The notes below the pieces were generated by a model, which was not told the DNA's origin, did not search any database, and saw nothing but the letters and a program-made list of their open reading frames with translations. Below are positions 17,596-26,409 of a DNA stretch of 64,000 nt, piece after piece (within the stretch, counting starts at the first letter, position 1; every line of letters starts with the position of its first letter). Source of the DNA: Phreatobacter sp. (GTDB lineage Bacteria > Pseudomonadota > Alphaproteobacteria > Rhizobiales > Phreatobacteraceae); assembly GCF_027532945.1 (NCBI RefSeq), contig NZ_JAPZTZ010000013.1, positions 1 through 64,000 on the forward strand, in the 5' to 3' direction. The position numbers were made by a program, and so were the translations under genes.

Positions 17596-18372
17596 TCAGG
17601 CCCTGACCCCGGCGGCGCGGGCGCGCTCGCCACCGAAATATTTCCGCAGCCACGGATGGGGATGGCGGAGCATGTCCGCCATTGTGCCCGTGGCAATCAC
17701 CCGGCCCTCCGCAAGGGCTGCGATGCGGTCGCAGATTCGCGCCAGGCTATCGAGATCGTGGGTCACCATATACACCGTCAACCCCAAGGTGTCCCGCAAG
17801 GTCCTGATGAGCGTATCAAATTCCTCGGCGCCGATGGGGTCGAGGCCCGATGTCGGCTCGTCGAGGAAGACGATCTCGGGGTCCAGCGCGAGGGCCCGCG
17901 CCAGCGCCGCGCGTTTGATCATGCCGCCCGACAGTTCGGAGGGAAATTTGTCACCGGCGTCGGGTCGCAGGCCGACCATGGCGATCTTGAGCCGGGCGAT
18001 CTCGTCCATCAGCGGCTCGGACAGCTTGAGATACTCGCGCAGCGGCACCTGGATGTTCTGCTTGACGGTCAGCGAGGAGAACAGCGCGCCATGCTGGAAG
18101 AGCACGCCCCAGCGGCGCTCCACCGCCTTGTGCTCGGCGCGCGACAGGCCGTCGAGGTTCTGGCCGAAGGCCTCGATCGTGCCGCGCCGCTTCGGTACGA
18201 GGCCAAGAATGCAGCGGGTGAGCACGGACTTGCCGGTGCCGGAGCCGCCGACGACACCCAGCACCTCGCCGGGCTGAACGTCGAGGTCGAGGCCGTCGAT
18301 GATGAGCCGATCGCCGAAACCGATGGCGAGATCGCGGACCGAGATGATGGAGTCGGTTGCGGGTGCGTCCAT
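17596..18372 (-). CDS. ABC transporter ATP-binding protein, MlaF-like
   Basis: The 258-residue ATPase has Walker A GGSGTGKS at residues 42-49, signature LSGGM (FPSELSGGMIKRAALARAL), Walker B IVFLDEPTSGLDP and the switch histidine in YMVTHDLDSL. The GTGKS loop and the SGGM signature (rather than SGGQ) are typical of the MlaF/Ttg2A branch that powers lipid transport with MlaE and MCE proteins. It lies nine bases after the permease gene and 15 before the MCE gene. Confidence 0.93.
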   Translation of the reverse strand: MDAPATDSIISVRDLAIGFGDRLIIDGLDLDVQPGEVLGVVGGSGTGKSVLTRCILGLVPKRRGTIEAFGQNLDGLSRAEHKAVERRWGVLFQHGALFSSLTVKQNIQVPLREYLKLSEPLMDEIARLKIAMVGLRPDAGDKFPSELSGGMIKRAALARALALDPEIVFLDEPTSGLDPIGAEEFDTLIRTLRDTLGLTVYMVTHDLDSLARICDRIAALAEGRVIATGTMADMLRHPHPWLRKYFGGERARAAGVRA

Positions 18373-18381
18373 CGTCCTGTC

Positions 18382-19518
18382 TCAGTAGCCGAGGCTGGCG
18401 AAGAACATGGCGAAGAGCCCGTCCATGACGATGACGAGGAAGATGGCCTTCACCACCGAGGCGGTGGTCTGCTGGCCGAGGCTTTCGGCCGAGCCCTTGA
18501 CGCGCATGCCCTCGATGCAGGCGACGAGGCCGATGATCAGCGCCATGAAGGGGGCTTTTGCGAGACCGACCCAGATGTGGCGCTGTGACACTTCTTCCTG
18601 CATGCGTGACAGGAAGATGTCGAAGGGGATGTTGCCGTAGATGTTGGCGACCATGGCGCCGCCAGCGATCGCGGAGAGGTCGCCGACGAAGGTGAGGATC
18701 GGCAGGCCGACGATGAGGGCGATCATCCGCGGCAGGACCAGGACCTCGACGGGATTGAGGCCCATCACCTTCAGCGCGTCGATCTCCTCGCGCATCTTCA
18801 TCGAGCCGATCTCGGCGGTGAAGGCCGAGCCGGTGCGGCCCGCCACCATGATCGAGACGATGAGCACGCCGATTTCGCGCAGTGTCAGGATGACGACGAG
18901 GTCGACGACATAGGTGTCGGCGCCGAAATCACGGAAGAAGAAGATGCCCTGCTGGGCGATGATGCCGCCGATGAGGAAGGTGATCAGCGCCATGATGGGC
19001 ACGGCGCGGAAGACGATGTGGTCCATCTGCGTGACCACGGCCGGCAGGCGGAAGCGTCCCTGGCCGGTGAAGATGCTCCCGGCCGCGAGCACAACCTCGC
19101 CGAGGAAGGAGGCGAGCGCCACGAGGTCGCGGCCCGCCTCGACCATCTGCTGGCCGACCTTGTCGACGGCGAGCGCGAGGGCCGGCCGGGGCCGCGGCGG
19201 CGCCTCGGGAGCAGTGGCCAGACCTTCGGCAATGTCGGCATAGAGCGTTGCCGTCGCGCCATCCAGGCCGGAGCGGTCGACGGGCACGCCGCGCGCGCCA
19301 AATCCGGTCTCGATGCCGCGCACCAGCGTGCCGCCGAGCGTATCGAGGCGCGAGACGCGGGAGAGGTCGAGGCTGACGGCGGCGGGCGTCCCCGCCTCGG
19401 CGAGGAGCCGCGTCACCTGCGGCTCCATGTCGCCGGCGGTCTCGGCCGTCCAGGCTCCGGCGAGCGCCACGGTCAGGCGGCTGCCGTCGACCCTCGTCGC
19501 GAGTTCAGCATGCGCCAC
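18382..19518 (-). CDS. MlaE-type permease fused to an N-terminal STAS domain
   Basis: A 378-residue protein. Residues 1-100 are a STAS-like domain (VSLDLSRVSRLDTLGGTLV); in most species a separate MlaB protein plays this part. The permease domain starts near residue 130 and contains FLIGGIIAQQGIFFF, the coupling helix EIGVLIVSIMVAGRTGSAFTAEIGSMKMREEIDAL (parts EIGVLIVSIMVAGRTGSAF and GSMKMREEIDAL) and LAKAPFMALIIGLVACIEGM, all standard MlaE motifs. Start is GTG at 19518 with GAGGA upstream. It is the first gene of the lipid-transport operon. The 170 bases separating it from the divergent dgcN gene contain no other gene. Confidence 0.92.
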   Translation of the reverse strand: MAHAELATRVDGSRLTVALAGAWTAETAGDMEPQVTRLLAEAGTPAAVSLDLSRVSRLDTLGGTLVRGIETGFGARGVPVDRSGLDGATATLYADIAEGLATAPEAPPRPRPALALAVDKVGQQMVEAGRDLVALASFLGEVVLAAGSIFTGQGRFRLPAVVTQMDHIVFRAVPIMALITFLIGGIIAQQGIFFFRDFGADTYVVDLVVILTLREIGVLIVSIMVAGRTGSAFTAEIGSMKMREEIDALKVMGLNPVEVLVLPRMIALIVGLPILTFVGDLSAIAGGAMVANIYGNIPFDIFLSRMQEEVSQRHIWVGLAKAPFMALIIGLVACIEGMRVKGSAESLGQQTTASVVKAIFLVIVMDGLFAMFFASLGY

Positions 19519-19688
19519 GGGCGTCCTCGTCGGCGGCGCGTCCAGGCCGCCGCACGGCGACCGAAGCGCGAATTTCGATAAGTCGCATGCGCCCGCTCCG
19601 CTTCACAGGCGACGCCACACCTTCCATAAAGGTCCCGCCCGGCGCCGTCGAGGTCGCCGTCTCTCGTCTCTCTTGTGCAGGCTGCCCC

Positions 19689-20741
19689 ATGGAACTCGCC
19701 AAGCCCTATCTCCTTTTCCTCGGGGATGTTCACGACCAGCTCGCCGCCAAGACCGCGCAGGGCATCGTCGACTGGCGCCGCGACTGGTGCGTCGGCCAGG
19801 TCCGCCTCGAGGGCTGCAAGGCTGATACGGGCCTGAAGGACCTGACAATCACCCAGGGTGCCAAGGCCGGGGCGAAGACGCTCGTTGTCGGCGTGGTCAA
19901 TGCCGGCGGCGTCCTGCCCGACCACTGGATCGACAGCATAGTCGCCGCCATCGAGGCCGGAATGGACGTCGCGACCGGCCTGCATGTGAAGCTGTCGTCG
20001 ATCCCGAAGATCGCCGCCGCCGCCAAGAAGCACGGCCGCCAGCTCCACGACGTGCGCCACTCGACCCAGACTTTCCCGACGGGCAAGGGCGGGCTGCGCT
20101 CGGGCAAGCGACTGCTGATGGTCGGCACCGACTGCTCGGTCGGCAAGAAGTACACCGCCCTCGCCATGGAAAAGGGCATGCGCGACCGCGGCTTCGACGC
20201 CGATTTCCGCGCCACCGGCCAGACCGGCATCTTCATCTCCGGCCGCGGCGTTGCCGTGGACGCCGTGGTGGCCGACTTCATCGCCGGTGCGGCGGAGTGG
20301 CTGACCCCTGCCGCCGATCCGCTGCACTGGGACGTGGTCGAGGGCCAGGGCTCGCTGTTCCACCCCTCCTTCGCCGGCGTGACGCTGGGCCTGCTGCATG
20401 GCGCGCAGCCCGATGCCTTCATCGTCTGCCATGAGCCGACCCGCCGCACGATGCGCGGCGTCCAGACGCCCCTGCCCTCCATCGACGAGGTCATCGAGCA
20501 GACGGTCAATCTAGGCCGCCTGACCAATCCGGCGATCATCTGCACGGGCCTGTCCATCAACACCGAGCACCTCTCGGAGGACCAGGCCTTCACCTATCTC
20601 GACCGCCTGTCGCGCGAATATGAGCTGCCGGCGACCGACCCGGTGCGTTTCGGCGTCGAGCCGCTGGTGGATGCCCTCGCCGAGCTCTATGGCGAGCCCG
20701 AGCCGAAGCCGAAGAAGAAGCCCGCCCGCAAGGCGAACTGA
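19689..20741 (+). CDS. dgcN: DgcN-like N-acetyltransferase (DUF1611)
   Basis: A 350-residue DUF1611 protein. The N-terminal half ends at a conserved RHSTQTFPTGKG; the C-terminal half has a P-loop-like segment MVGTDCSVGKKYTALAMEKG, FRATGQTGIFISGRGVAVDAVVADFIAG (parts ATGQTGIFISGRG and VAVDAVVADFIAG) and WDVVEGQGSLFHPSFAGVTL. Proteins of this family encoded beside an enolase-superfamily epimerase have been described as D-glutamate N-acetyltransferase (DgcN) partnered with N-acetyl-D-glutamate racemase (DgcA). The adjoining gene nine bases downstream is exactly such an epimerase. I start at the ATG at 19689, just before the conserved LAKPYLLFLGD; a longer frame from 19587 looks like non-coding leader. 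The lysine-rich C-tail (KPKKKPARK) is unusual. Confidence 0.85.
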   Translation: MELAKPYLLFLGDVHDQLAAKTAQGIVDWRRDWCVGQVRLEGCKADTGLKDLTITQGAKAGAKTLVVGVVNAGGVLPDHWIDSIVAAIEAGMDVATGLHVKLSSIPKIAAAAKKHGRQLHDVRHSTQTFPTGKGGLRSGKRLLMVGTDCSVGKKYTALAMEKGMRDRGFDADFRATGQTGIFISGRGVAVDAVVADFIAGAAEWLTPAADPLHWDVVEGQGSLFHPSFAGVTLGLLHGAQPDAFIVCHEPTRRTMRGVQTPLPSIDEVIEQTVNLGRLTNPAIICTGLSINTEHLSEDQAFTYLDRLSREYELPATDPVRFGVEPLVDALAELYGEPEPKPKKKPARKAN

Positions 20742-20750
20742 GGCATCGCC

Positions 20751-21734
20751 ATGACATCGCGTGAGCTTACCGTCCGCACCGAGCGCTGGCCGATCGCGGG
20801 CAGCTTCACCATTTCCCGCGGTTCGCGGACGGAGGCGGTGGTCGTCGTCTGCGAGATCCGCCAGGGCTCGGCCATCGGCCGGGCGGAATGCGTGCCCTAT
20901 CCGCGCTATGGCGAATCGGTCGACGGCGTTGCCGCCGACATCGAGGCCATGTCCGACGCGCTGGACAACGGCCTTGATCGGCAAGGGCTGATGGCGGCGA
21001 TGAAGGCGGGTGCCGCCCGCAACGCCATCGACTGCGCGCTGTGGGATCTCGAGGCGAAGCTTTCGGGCAAGCGCGCCTGGGAGCTCGCCGGGCTCCCCGC
21101 GCCAAAGCCGCTGACCACCGTCTACACGATCTCGCTGGGCGCCCCCGCCGAGATGGCCGAGCGCGCCGCGGCCTGTGGCCGCCCGCACCTCAAGATCAAG
21201 CTCGGCGGCGCGGGCGATGCCGACCGGCTCGCCGCCATCCGCGCGGCGGTGCCGCAGGCGACCCTCGTCATCGACGCCAATGAGGGTTGGACGCCGGCCA
21301 ATCTCGAATCGAACCTTGCGGTCTGCGAGCGCTTCGGCATCGCGCTGGTCGAACAGCCCCTGCCCGCCTCCGACGACGAGGCGCTGAGGCACGTGCGCCG
21401 ACCGATCCCGATCTGCGCCGACGAGAGCGTCCACGACCGGCCCTCGCTCTCCAAGCTCGCCGGCAAGTACGACGCGATCAACGTGAAGCTCGATAAGACC
21501 GGTGGCCTCACCGAGGCGCTGCTGCTGGTGGCGGAGGCCGAGCGGCTTGGGCTCAAGATCATGACCGGCTGCATGCTCGGCACGTCGCTGTCCATGGCGC
21601 CGGCGACGCTGGTGGCGCAGCGCGCCTTCCTCGTCGATCTCGATGGGCCGCTGCTGCTTAAAGAGGACCGTCCGGAGGGCCTGCGCTACGAGGGCGCCAC
21701 CGTCTATCCGCCCGCCCCCTCGCTCTGGGGCTGA
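20751..21734 (+). CDS. dgcA: Dipeptide epimerase / N-acetyl-D-glutamate racemase-like enolase-superfamily enzyme
   Basis: The 327-residue barrel enzyme has the muconate-lactonising-enzyme subgroup layout. The catalytic KxK pair is in HLKIKLG; magnesium ligands are Asp in VIDANEGW, Glu in LVEQPL and Asp in CADES; the opposite lysine is in NVKLDKTGG. These are the residues used for 1,1-proton transfer in L-Ala-D/L-Glu epimerases. Next to dgcN, the more specific reading is racemisation of N-acetyl-glutamate in D-glutamate catabolism, but murein-dipeptide epimerase activity cannot be excluded from sequence. It follows dgcN by nine bases, and its last 31 bases overlap the end of the convergent MFS gene. 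Confidence 0.85.
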   Translation: MTSRELTVRTERWPIAGSFTISRGSRTEAVVVVCEIRQGSAIGRAECVPYPRYGESVDGVAADIEAMSDALDNGLDRQGLMAAMKAGAARNAIDCALWDLEAKLSGKRAWELAGLPAPKPLTTVYTISLGAPAEMAERAAACGRPHLKIKLGGAGDADRLAAIRAAVPQATLVIDANEGWTPANLESNLAVCERFGIALVEQPLPASDDEALRHVRRPIPICADESVHDRPSLSKLAGKYDAINVKLDKTGGLTEALLLVAEAERLGLKIMTGCMLGTSLSMAPATLVAQRAFLVDLDGPLLLKEDRPEGLRYEGATVYPPAPSLWG

Positions 21735-22906
21735 ACGGGGGCGGCGGGGCGCGGAACCGGCATGGCCCGCGCCACCGCCGTGACGAGGATGCCGGCCGCA
21801 CAGAGGCCGGCCATCGCCACATAGGCGCCGACGCCGGTGCGGGCATAGAGATAGCCGGCAATCAGCGTCGACAGCGCCATGGATCCACCGATGGCGACCG
21901 ACACCGTCCCCTGCCCGCTCGCCCGCTGATGCGGCGGCAAGCGCGCGGCGAGATAGGACATGGTCCCGAGGTGGACCAGGCCGAAGCCGGCGGCGTGCAA
22001 AAGCTGCAGCGGGGCGTTGATCCACAGCGGCGGATCGAGCGCCATGACGATCCAGCGCAGCAGGCCGCCCGCCCCGCCAATGAGCAGGAAGGTGGTCGGC
22101 CGCCAGTCCTTGGTGAAGCGCGTCGCCACCCAGAACATGACGATCTCGGCGAGGACGGCGATGGCCCAGAGCGTGCCGACGGTGAAGCCGGAATAGCCGA
22201 TGGCCTTCCAGTGGATGGATGCGAAGCCGTAGTAGACGGCGTGGCTGCCCTGGAGCAGCGCCGCGGCGATCATGATCAGCACGAAGCGCTGGTTGAAGAA
22301 ACCGGGTCCCGAGGGCGCGACCGAGCGCTCGGGACGGTCGTGCACCAGCATGATCGAGGCGATGGCGAGCGGCACGAGGCTCGCCCAGATCATCCATGCG
22401 ATCCATTCGGGGGCGATGATGGTGAGGATGATGCCGCCCGCGATGTTCGCCGCCATGAAGGCGACCGATCCCCAGACGCGGATGCGGCCATAGTCGAGCG
22501 TCCGCCGCGCGACACCCGCGAGGCCATAGGCATCGGTCAGCGGCACGAGCGGGCTCCAGACCAGCCCGGTCAGGATCACGCCGATCAGGATCATGGTGAA
22601 GCCGTCGGCGAGCGCCACGCCGATGAAGGCGACGGCGGTCGCAAAGCAGCAGATGGCGATGGCGTAGGACAGCGTCCCCGCCTTGTCGGCGAGATAGGTG
22701 ACGACGGGGGTTGCGAGGAGCCGCACGAGCTGGCCGCCGGCGAGGATCATGCCGACCTGCGCGTCGGCGAGGCCCTTGGTCTTCAACCAGACCGGGAAAA
22801 ACGGCTGGTGCAGGCCGAACCCGATGAACATGGCGGCGTAAAACAGCGACAGCCGCGTCGCAAAGCGCCTGGAATCGTCCGATTTGGTAATGGGGACACG
22901 GACCAT
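21704..22906 (-). CDS. MFS transporter, HcaT/PPP-like
   Basis: A 400-residue 12-helix carrier of the major facilitator superfamily. It opens with LSLFYAAMFIGFGLHQPFFPVWLKTKGL (parts LSLFYAAMFIGFGLHQPFF and PVWLKTKGL), characteristic of the phenyl-propionate permease / MFS_1-like branch. The loop 2-3 region LATPVVTYLADKAGTLSYAI and the GFGLVHLGTMSYLAARLP segment agree. It is convergent with the dgcNA genes and shares 31 bases with the end of dgcA, so co-function is possible (uptake of the amino acid or dipeptide) but not shown. Start ATG at 22906; the 76 bases to the divergent cheZ contain both promoters. Confidence 0.87.
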   Translation of the reverse strand: MVRVPITKSDDSRRFATRLSLFYAAMFIGFGLHQPFFPVWLKTKGLADAQVGMILAGGQLVRLLATPVVTYLADKAGTLSYAIAICCFATAVAFIGVALADGFTMILIGVILTGLVWSPLVPLTDAYGLAGVARRTLDYGRIRVWGSVAFMAANIAGGIILTIIAPEWIAWMIWASLVPLAIASIMLVHDRPERSVAPSGPGFFNQRFVLIMIAAALLQGSHAVYYGFASIHWKAIGYSGFTVGTLWAIAVLAEIVMFWVATRFTKDWRPTTFLLIGGAGGLLRWIVMALDPPLWINAPLQLLHAAGFGLVHLGTMSYLAARLPPHQRASGQGTVSVAIGGSMALSTLIAGYLYARTGVGAYVAMAGLCAAGILVTAVARAMPVPRPAAPVQPQSEGAGG

Positions 22907-22982
22907 TAAGATTTTCGGTGAGAATCGGCTGTCGCCATTGTTCTAGACCGTCCCCACCCGTCCTGCGAGAGCGCGCTTCCGG

Positions 22983-24047
22983 ATGACCGACGTGATCCAA
23001 CCGCCTGCCACGCGCCCCCAGGGCTCGCTGGTCGAGGCCGACTATGAGGCCATCGAGCAGGCCGTCATGGAGACGGCGCGTGGGCGCTGGTTCCTCGCCG
23101 AATATGCCCGGCGCAACCGCCACGCCGATACCGGCGCCGTGCTCGATGCCATCGGCCGGCTCGAGGGCGCGATGAGCGCCAGGCCCTCAGGCGACCTTGA
23201 ACGCGTGCGCCTCGACATCCGCGAGATGGCCCATGCCATCGCCCGCACCAAGGCCGAGATCGCCGCCATCAAGCCGGAAGGCGCGACCACCCAGGCCGGC
23301 CATTTCGAGGACGCCTCGGTCGAGCTCGACGCCATCGTCCAGGCCACCGAGACGGCCACCGGCGACATCCTGTCGGCTGCCGAGACAATCCAGGAGATCG
23401 CCTGGACGCTGCGCGAGATGGGCGCTGAGAACGAGGTCTGCGACCTCATCGACACCAAGACCACCGACATCTACACGGCCTGCTCTTTCCAGGACATCAC
23501 GGGTCAGCGCACCCGCAAGGTCATCAACGTGCTGCGGTTCCTCGAGGAGCGCATCGACACGATGATGGCGATCTGGGGAGAGCCGCTGGTGGCCCCGTCG
23601 TCGGCGGCCCCTTCGCTGATGAACGAGGCGACAAAGCCGGTCAGCGAGGAAGCCGCGCTGCTCAATGGGCCGGCCAAGCCCGGTGAGGGCCTCGTCCAGT
23701 CCGATGTCGACATGATGCTCGACGATGGTCTCTTCGCCGATGGGCAAGAGGCTGAGGTGTCCCAGGCTGAGGTGCCCCGGGCTGCCGTCGCTCCGGCTCC
23801 CGAACCGGCTCCGGCCCCTGCGCCCGCCGCTCCGGTGATGGCGCAGCCGGCCCCGGCCATGCCCGCGATCGAGGACGTGCCCGCGACCGCCCGCGCCACC
23901 GCCGCTGCCGCCCTCTCGACCGACGATCGCCCGCTGGCCGAAACGCCGCGGGCGCCGCGCACCGATGCGCCACTCGCGCCGGGCCTCGGCGCGGTCGAGG
24001 AGATCGAGAAGCTCAACTTCGTCGAGAAGGTCGCCCTGACGAGCTGA
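22983..24047 (+). CDS. cheZ: CheZ-like protein phosphatase (alphaproteobacterial type)
   Basis: A 354-residue protein. Residues 15-210 form the long helical hairpin of CheZ with the signature CSFQDITGQRTRKVINVLRF, in which the D-x2-GQ residues act on phospho-CheY. The remainder (from about 215) is acidic and then proline/alanine-rich, with a short conserved end (LGAVEEIEKLNFVEKVALTS) that may be the CheY-binding tail. It lies outside any chemotaxis operon. In Caulobacter and relatives such CheZ-like proteins can act in cell-cycle signalling, so the target may not be CheY. The gene faces the dehydratase gene with a 31-base gap. Confidence 0.85.
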   Translation: MTDVIQPPATRPQGSLVEADYEAIEQAVMETARGRWFLAEYARRNRHADTGAVLDAIGRLEGAMSARPSGDLERVRLDIREMAHAIARTKAEIAAIKPEGATTQAGHFEDASVELDAIVQATETATGDILSAAETIQEIAWTLREMGAENEVCDLIDTKTTDIYTACSFQDITGQRTRKVINVLRFLEERIDTMMAIWGEPLVAPSSAAPSLMNEATKPVSEEAALLNGPAKPGEGLVQSDVDMMLDDGLFADGQEAEVSQAEVPRAAVAPAPEPAPAPAPAAPVMAQPAPAMPAIEDVPATARATAAAALSTDDRPLAETPRAPRTDAPLAPGLGAVEEIEKLNFVEKVALTS

Positions 24048-24078
24048 TCGCCGTCAGGGTCGCACCGGTGGCGCGGTC

Positions 24079-25053
24079 TCAGGCCACCAGCGTGGCGAAG
24101 AGCGCCGGGTCGACGTTGCCGCCCGACACCATCGCGCCGACGACCTGGCCCTTCACGTCGAGCCGGCCTGCGAGCAGCGCTGCCAGCGGCACGGCGCCCG
24201 ACGGCTCCACCACCAGCTTCAGCTCGCGGAAGGCGAAGGCCACCGCACGCTTCACCTCGTCTTCCGTGACGACGAGACCGCCGGCGACGAGAGGCTTGTT
24301 GACGGCGAAGGTGAGCTCGCCCGGCATGGCTGCGAGCAGTCCGTCGCAGATCGAGCCGCCGCGCCGGGTGTTGGCAACGCGCTCGCCGCTGTCGAAGGAG
24401 CGGGCGTGGTCCTCGAAGCCCTCCGGCTCCACCGAGTAGATCTTCGCTTTCGGGGCTTTCTCGTGGACGGCGAGGGCAACGCCGGCGAGCAGGCCGCCGC
24501 CGGAGCAGCAGACCAGCACTGAATCGGGGGCAAGCCCTTGGGCGACAAGGTCGTCCATCATCTCGCTGCCGGCCGTGCCCTGGCCCGCCATGATGTAGAA
24601 ATCGTCATAGGGCGGCACGACGACAGCGCCGCGGGCAGCGGCAATGTCGCGGGCCATGGCCTCGCGGTCGTCCTTCTCGCGGTCGAAGAGGATGACCTCG
24701 GCGCCGGCGGCGGCGGTCCGCTCGCGCTTCAGGGCCGGCGAGTCCTTCGGCATGAGGATGGTCGCGCGGATGCCAAGGAGCTTGGCGGCGGTGGCGACGC
24801 CCTGGGCGTGGTTGCCGGAGGACATGGCGACAACGCCGATGGCCTTGCGATCCTCCGGGATGCGCGACAGGCGGTTGTAGGCGCCGCGGAACTTGAAGGA
24901 ACCGGTGCGCTGCAGTGGCTCGGCCTTGAGGAAGACGCGGGCGCCGGTGATGGCGTCGAGCTCGTGGGAGGTGACGAGCGGCGTGCGGCGGATGACACCG
25001 GCGATGACACGGGCGGCGTCGGCGACGTCGGCGGCGGTGGGCAGGACGGCCAT
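24079..25053 (-). CDS. Threonine/serine dehydratase-like PLP enzyme
   Basis: The 324-residue fold type II PLP enzyme binds the cofactor through Lys54 in RTGSFKFRGAYN. The substrate loop is SSGNHAQGVA, the phosphate-binding glycine loop CSGGGLLAGVAL, and the C-terminal cofactor contact MVSGGNVDP. It has no ACT domain, so it is a short catabolic or serine-racemase-like form rather than the regulated biosynthetic threonine deaminase (about 500 residues). Closest roles are threonine ammonia-lyase, serine racemase or hydroxyaspartate dehydratase. ATG at 25053. The 165 bases to the divergent glycosyltransferase gene contain no gene. Confidence 0.87.
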   Translation of the reverse strand: MAVLPTAADVADAARVIAGVIRRTPLVTSHELDAITGARVFLKAEPLQRTGSFKFRGAYNRLSRIPEDRKAIGVVAMSSGNHAQGVATAAKLLGIRATILMPKDSPALKRERTAAAGAEVILFDREKDDREAMARDIAAARGAVVVPPYDDFYIMAGQGTAGSEMMDDLVAQGLAPDSVLVCCSGGGLLAGVALAVHEKAPKAKIYSVEPEGFEDHARSFDSGERVANTRRGGSICDGLLAAMPGELTFAVNKPLVAGGLVVTEDEVKRAVAFAFRELKLVVEPSGAVPLAALLAGRLDVKGQVVGAMVSGGNVDPALFATLVA

Positions 25054-25218
25054 GGCAGTTTCCTTCGCGCTGGTGTGAACCTTATGGGCGAGGCGGCCGA
25101 TGCGGACAAGTCAGCCTTTGTCCGGCCGGCGATCACCGACGCTGATGGCGAAAGCTGCGACGCCGCCGCCCTCGCCTTCCTGACGCACAGCGGCTAGAGA
25201 CGGCGCCGGAGGCTCCGC

Positions 25219-26406
25219 TTGAACGATCCGACCGCCCTTCCCCGACCGACGACGGCTCCGGCCGGCCGGCCGTTCCAGGTGCTGATCCTGATGAGCCGCA
25301 CCGGCGGTGGTCATCTTGCGAGCGCGCGCGCCTTGGAGGCGGAGCTGCTGCGCCAGCGGCCGGACAGCAAGGTCACCATCGTCGATATGCTGACCGACCA
25401 CCTCGCCTTCCCCTTCTCGCGGATGCCAGCGACCTACGACACGGTGGTGAACCGCACGCCGCGCGTCTGGCACGCCATGTGGCGCATGACGGCGCTCGGG
25501 CCGGTGGCGCGGCCGACGGCGGCCGTGGTGCGGCGTCTGTCCAAGGCGCGGCTCGAGGCGCTGATCCGCACGACCCAGCCGGATCTCGTCATCTCCGTCC
25601 ATCCGCTGGTCAACGACCTGATGGTGCCTGTGCTGCGCCGCATCGCCCCGCACAGCCGCTACGTCACCGTCGTCACCGATCTCGGCGGCATTCATCCGTC
25701 CTGGCTGCACCGGCAGAACGATGCCGTCTATCTGCCGACGGCGCGCGCCATCGAGGTGGCGCTGCGGCGTGGGCTGTCCCGCGAGCGGCTGCATGCCCTT
25801 GGCCTGCCGGTGCGGGCGGACTTTGCCCGAGCGCCCGCCGACCGCGGCGAGACGCGGCGCAGCTTCGGGCTCGATCCTGACCTCCCGGCGATCCTCGTGA
25901 TGGGCGGCGGCGGCGGCATTGGCCCCATCGCCGCCATTGCCGAGGCCATCGCGGCCGCCCTCGTCCCTGCGGGCAACGCGTCACCTGCGGCGCAGGTCGC
26001 CGTGGTCTGTGCCGGCAATGCGAAGCTCAAGGCCGAACTCGAAGCGAACTGGTGGCCGGTTCCGGTGACGCCGCTCGGCTTTGTCGACCGGATGAGCGAC
26101 CTGATGGGCGCCTGCGACTTGCTCATCACCAAGGCCGGGCCCGGCACCATCGCCGAGGCCAGCATTCGCGGCCTGCCGATGATCCTCTACGGCTTCATTC
26201 CCGGACAGGAGGGGGCGAATGTCGACCACGTGGTCGATGCCGGGGCCGGCCTGTTCGAGCCTGATGTCGGGCGTCTCGCAGCCGAGGCGGCGGCCCTGAT
26301 GACCACTGACCGCCCGCGGCTCGACGCCATGGCGGAGGCCGCCCGTCAGCTCGGCCGTCCCGAGGCGACGCGCGAGATCGTCGCCTCGATCCTCGCCCAC
26401 ACCTGA
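25219..26406 (+). CDS. MGDG-synthase-like glycosyltransferase (GT28)
   Basis: A 395-residue GT-B enzyme. The N-terminal domain opens with the acceptor-side loop MSRTGGGHLASARAL and contains VISVHPLVNDLMVPVLRR, as in MGDG synthase and MurG relatives. The C-terminal donor-binding domain has ILVMGGGGGIGPIAAIAEAI, VVCAGNAKLKAEL and the conserved TKAGPGTIAEASIRGLPMIL. Products of such enzymes are usually glycosyl-diacylglycerols, which can substitute for phospholipids under phosphate limitation. The start is a TTG at 25219 with GGAGG six bases upstream; no ATG precedes the first domain strand. It is convergent with a LysR gene (three-base gap). Confidence 0.85.
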   Translation: MNDPTALPRPTTAPAGRPFQVLILMSRTGGGHLASARALEAELLRQRPDSKVTIVDMLTDHLAFPFSRMPATYDTVVNRTPRVWHAMWRMTALGPVARPTAAVVRRLSKARLEALIRTTQPDLVISVHPLVNDLMVPVLRRIAPHSRYVTVVTDLGGIHPSWLHRQNDAVYLPTARAIEVALRRGLSRERLHALGLPVRADFARAPADRGETRRSFGLDPDLPAILVMGGGGGIGPIAAIAEAIAAALVPAGNASPAAQVAVVCAGNAKLKAELEANWWPVPVTPLGFVDRMSDLMGACDLLITKAGPGTIAEASIRGLPMILYGFIPGQEGANVDHVVDAGAGLFEPDVGRLAAEAAALMTTDRPRLDAMAEAARQLGRPEATREIVASILAHT

Positions 26407-26409
26407 GAA

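Noticed and set aside
16369-18588. A 739-codon plus-strand open frame opposite the MCE operon
   Set aside because: Shadow of the MCE, ATPase and permease genes, all of which have full motifs on the minus strand.
20511-23123. An 870-codon minus-strand open frame across dgcN-dgcA and the MFS gene
   Set aside because: It crosses genes with recognisable products on both strands and contains no domain pattern; a high-G+C artefact.
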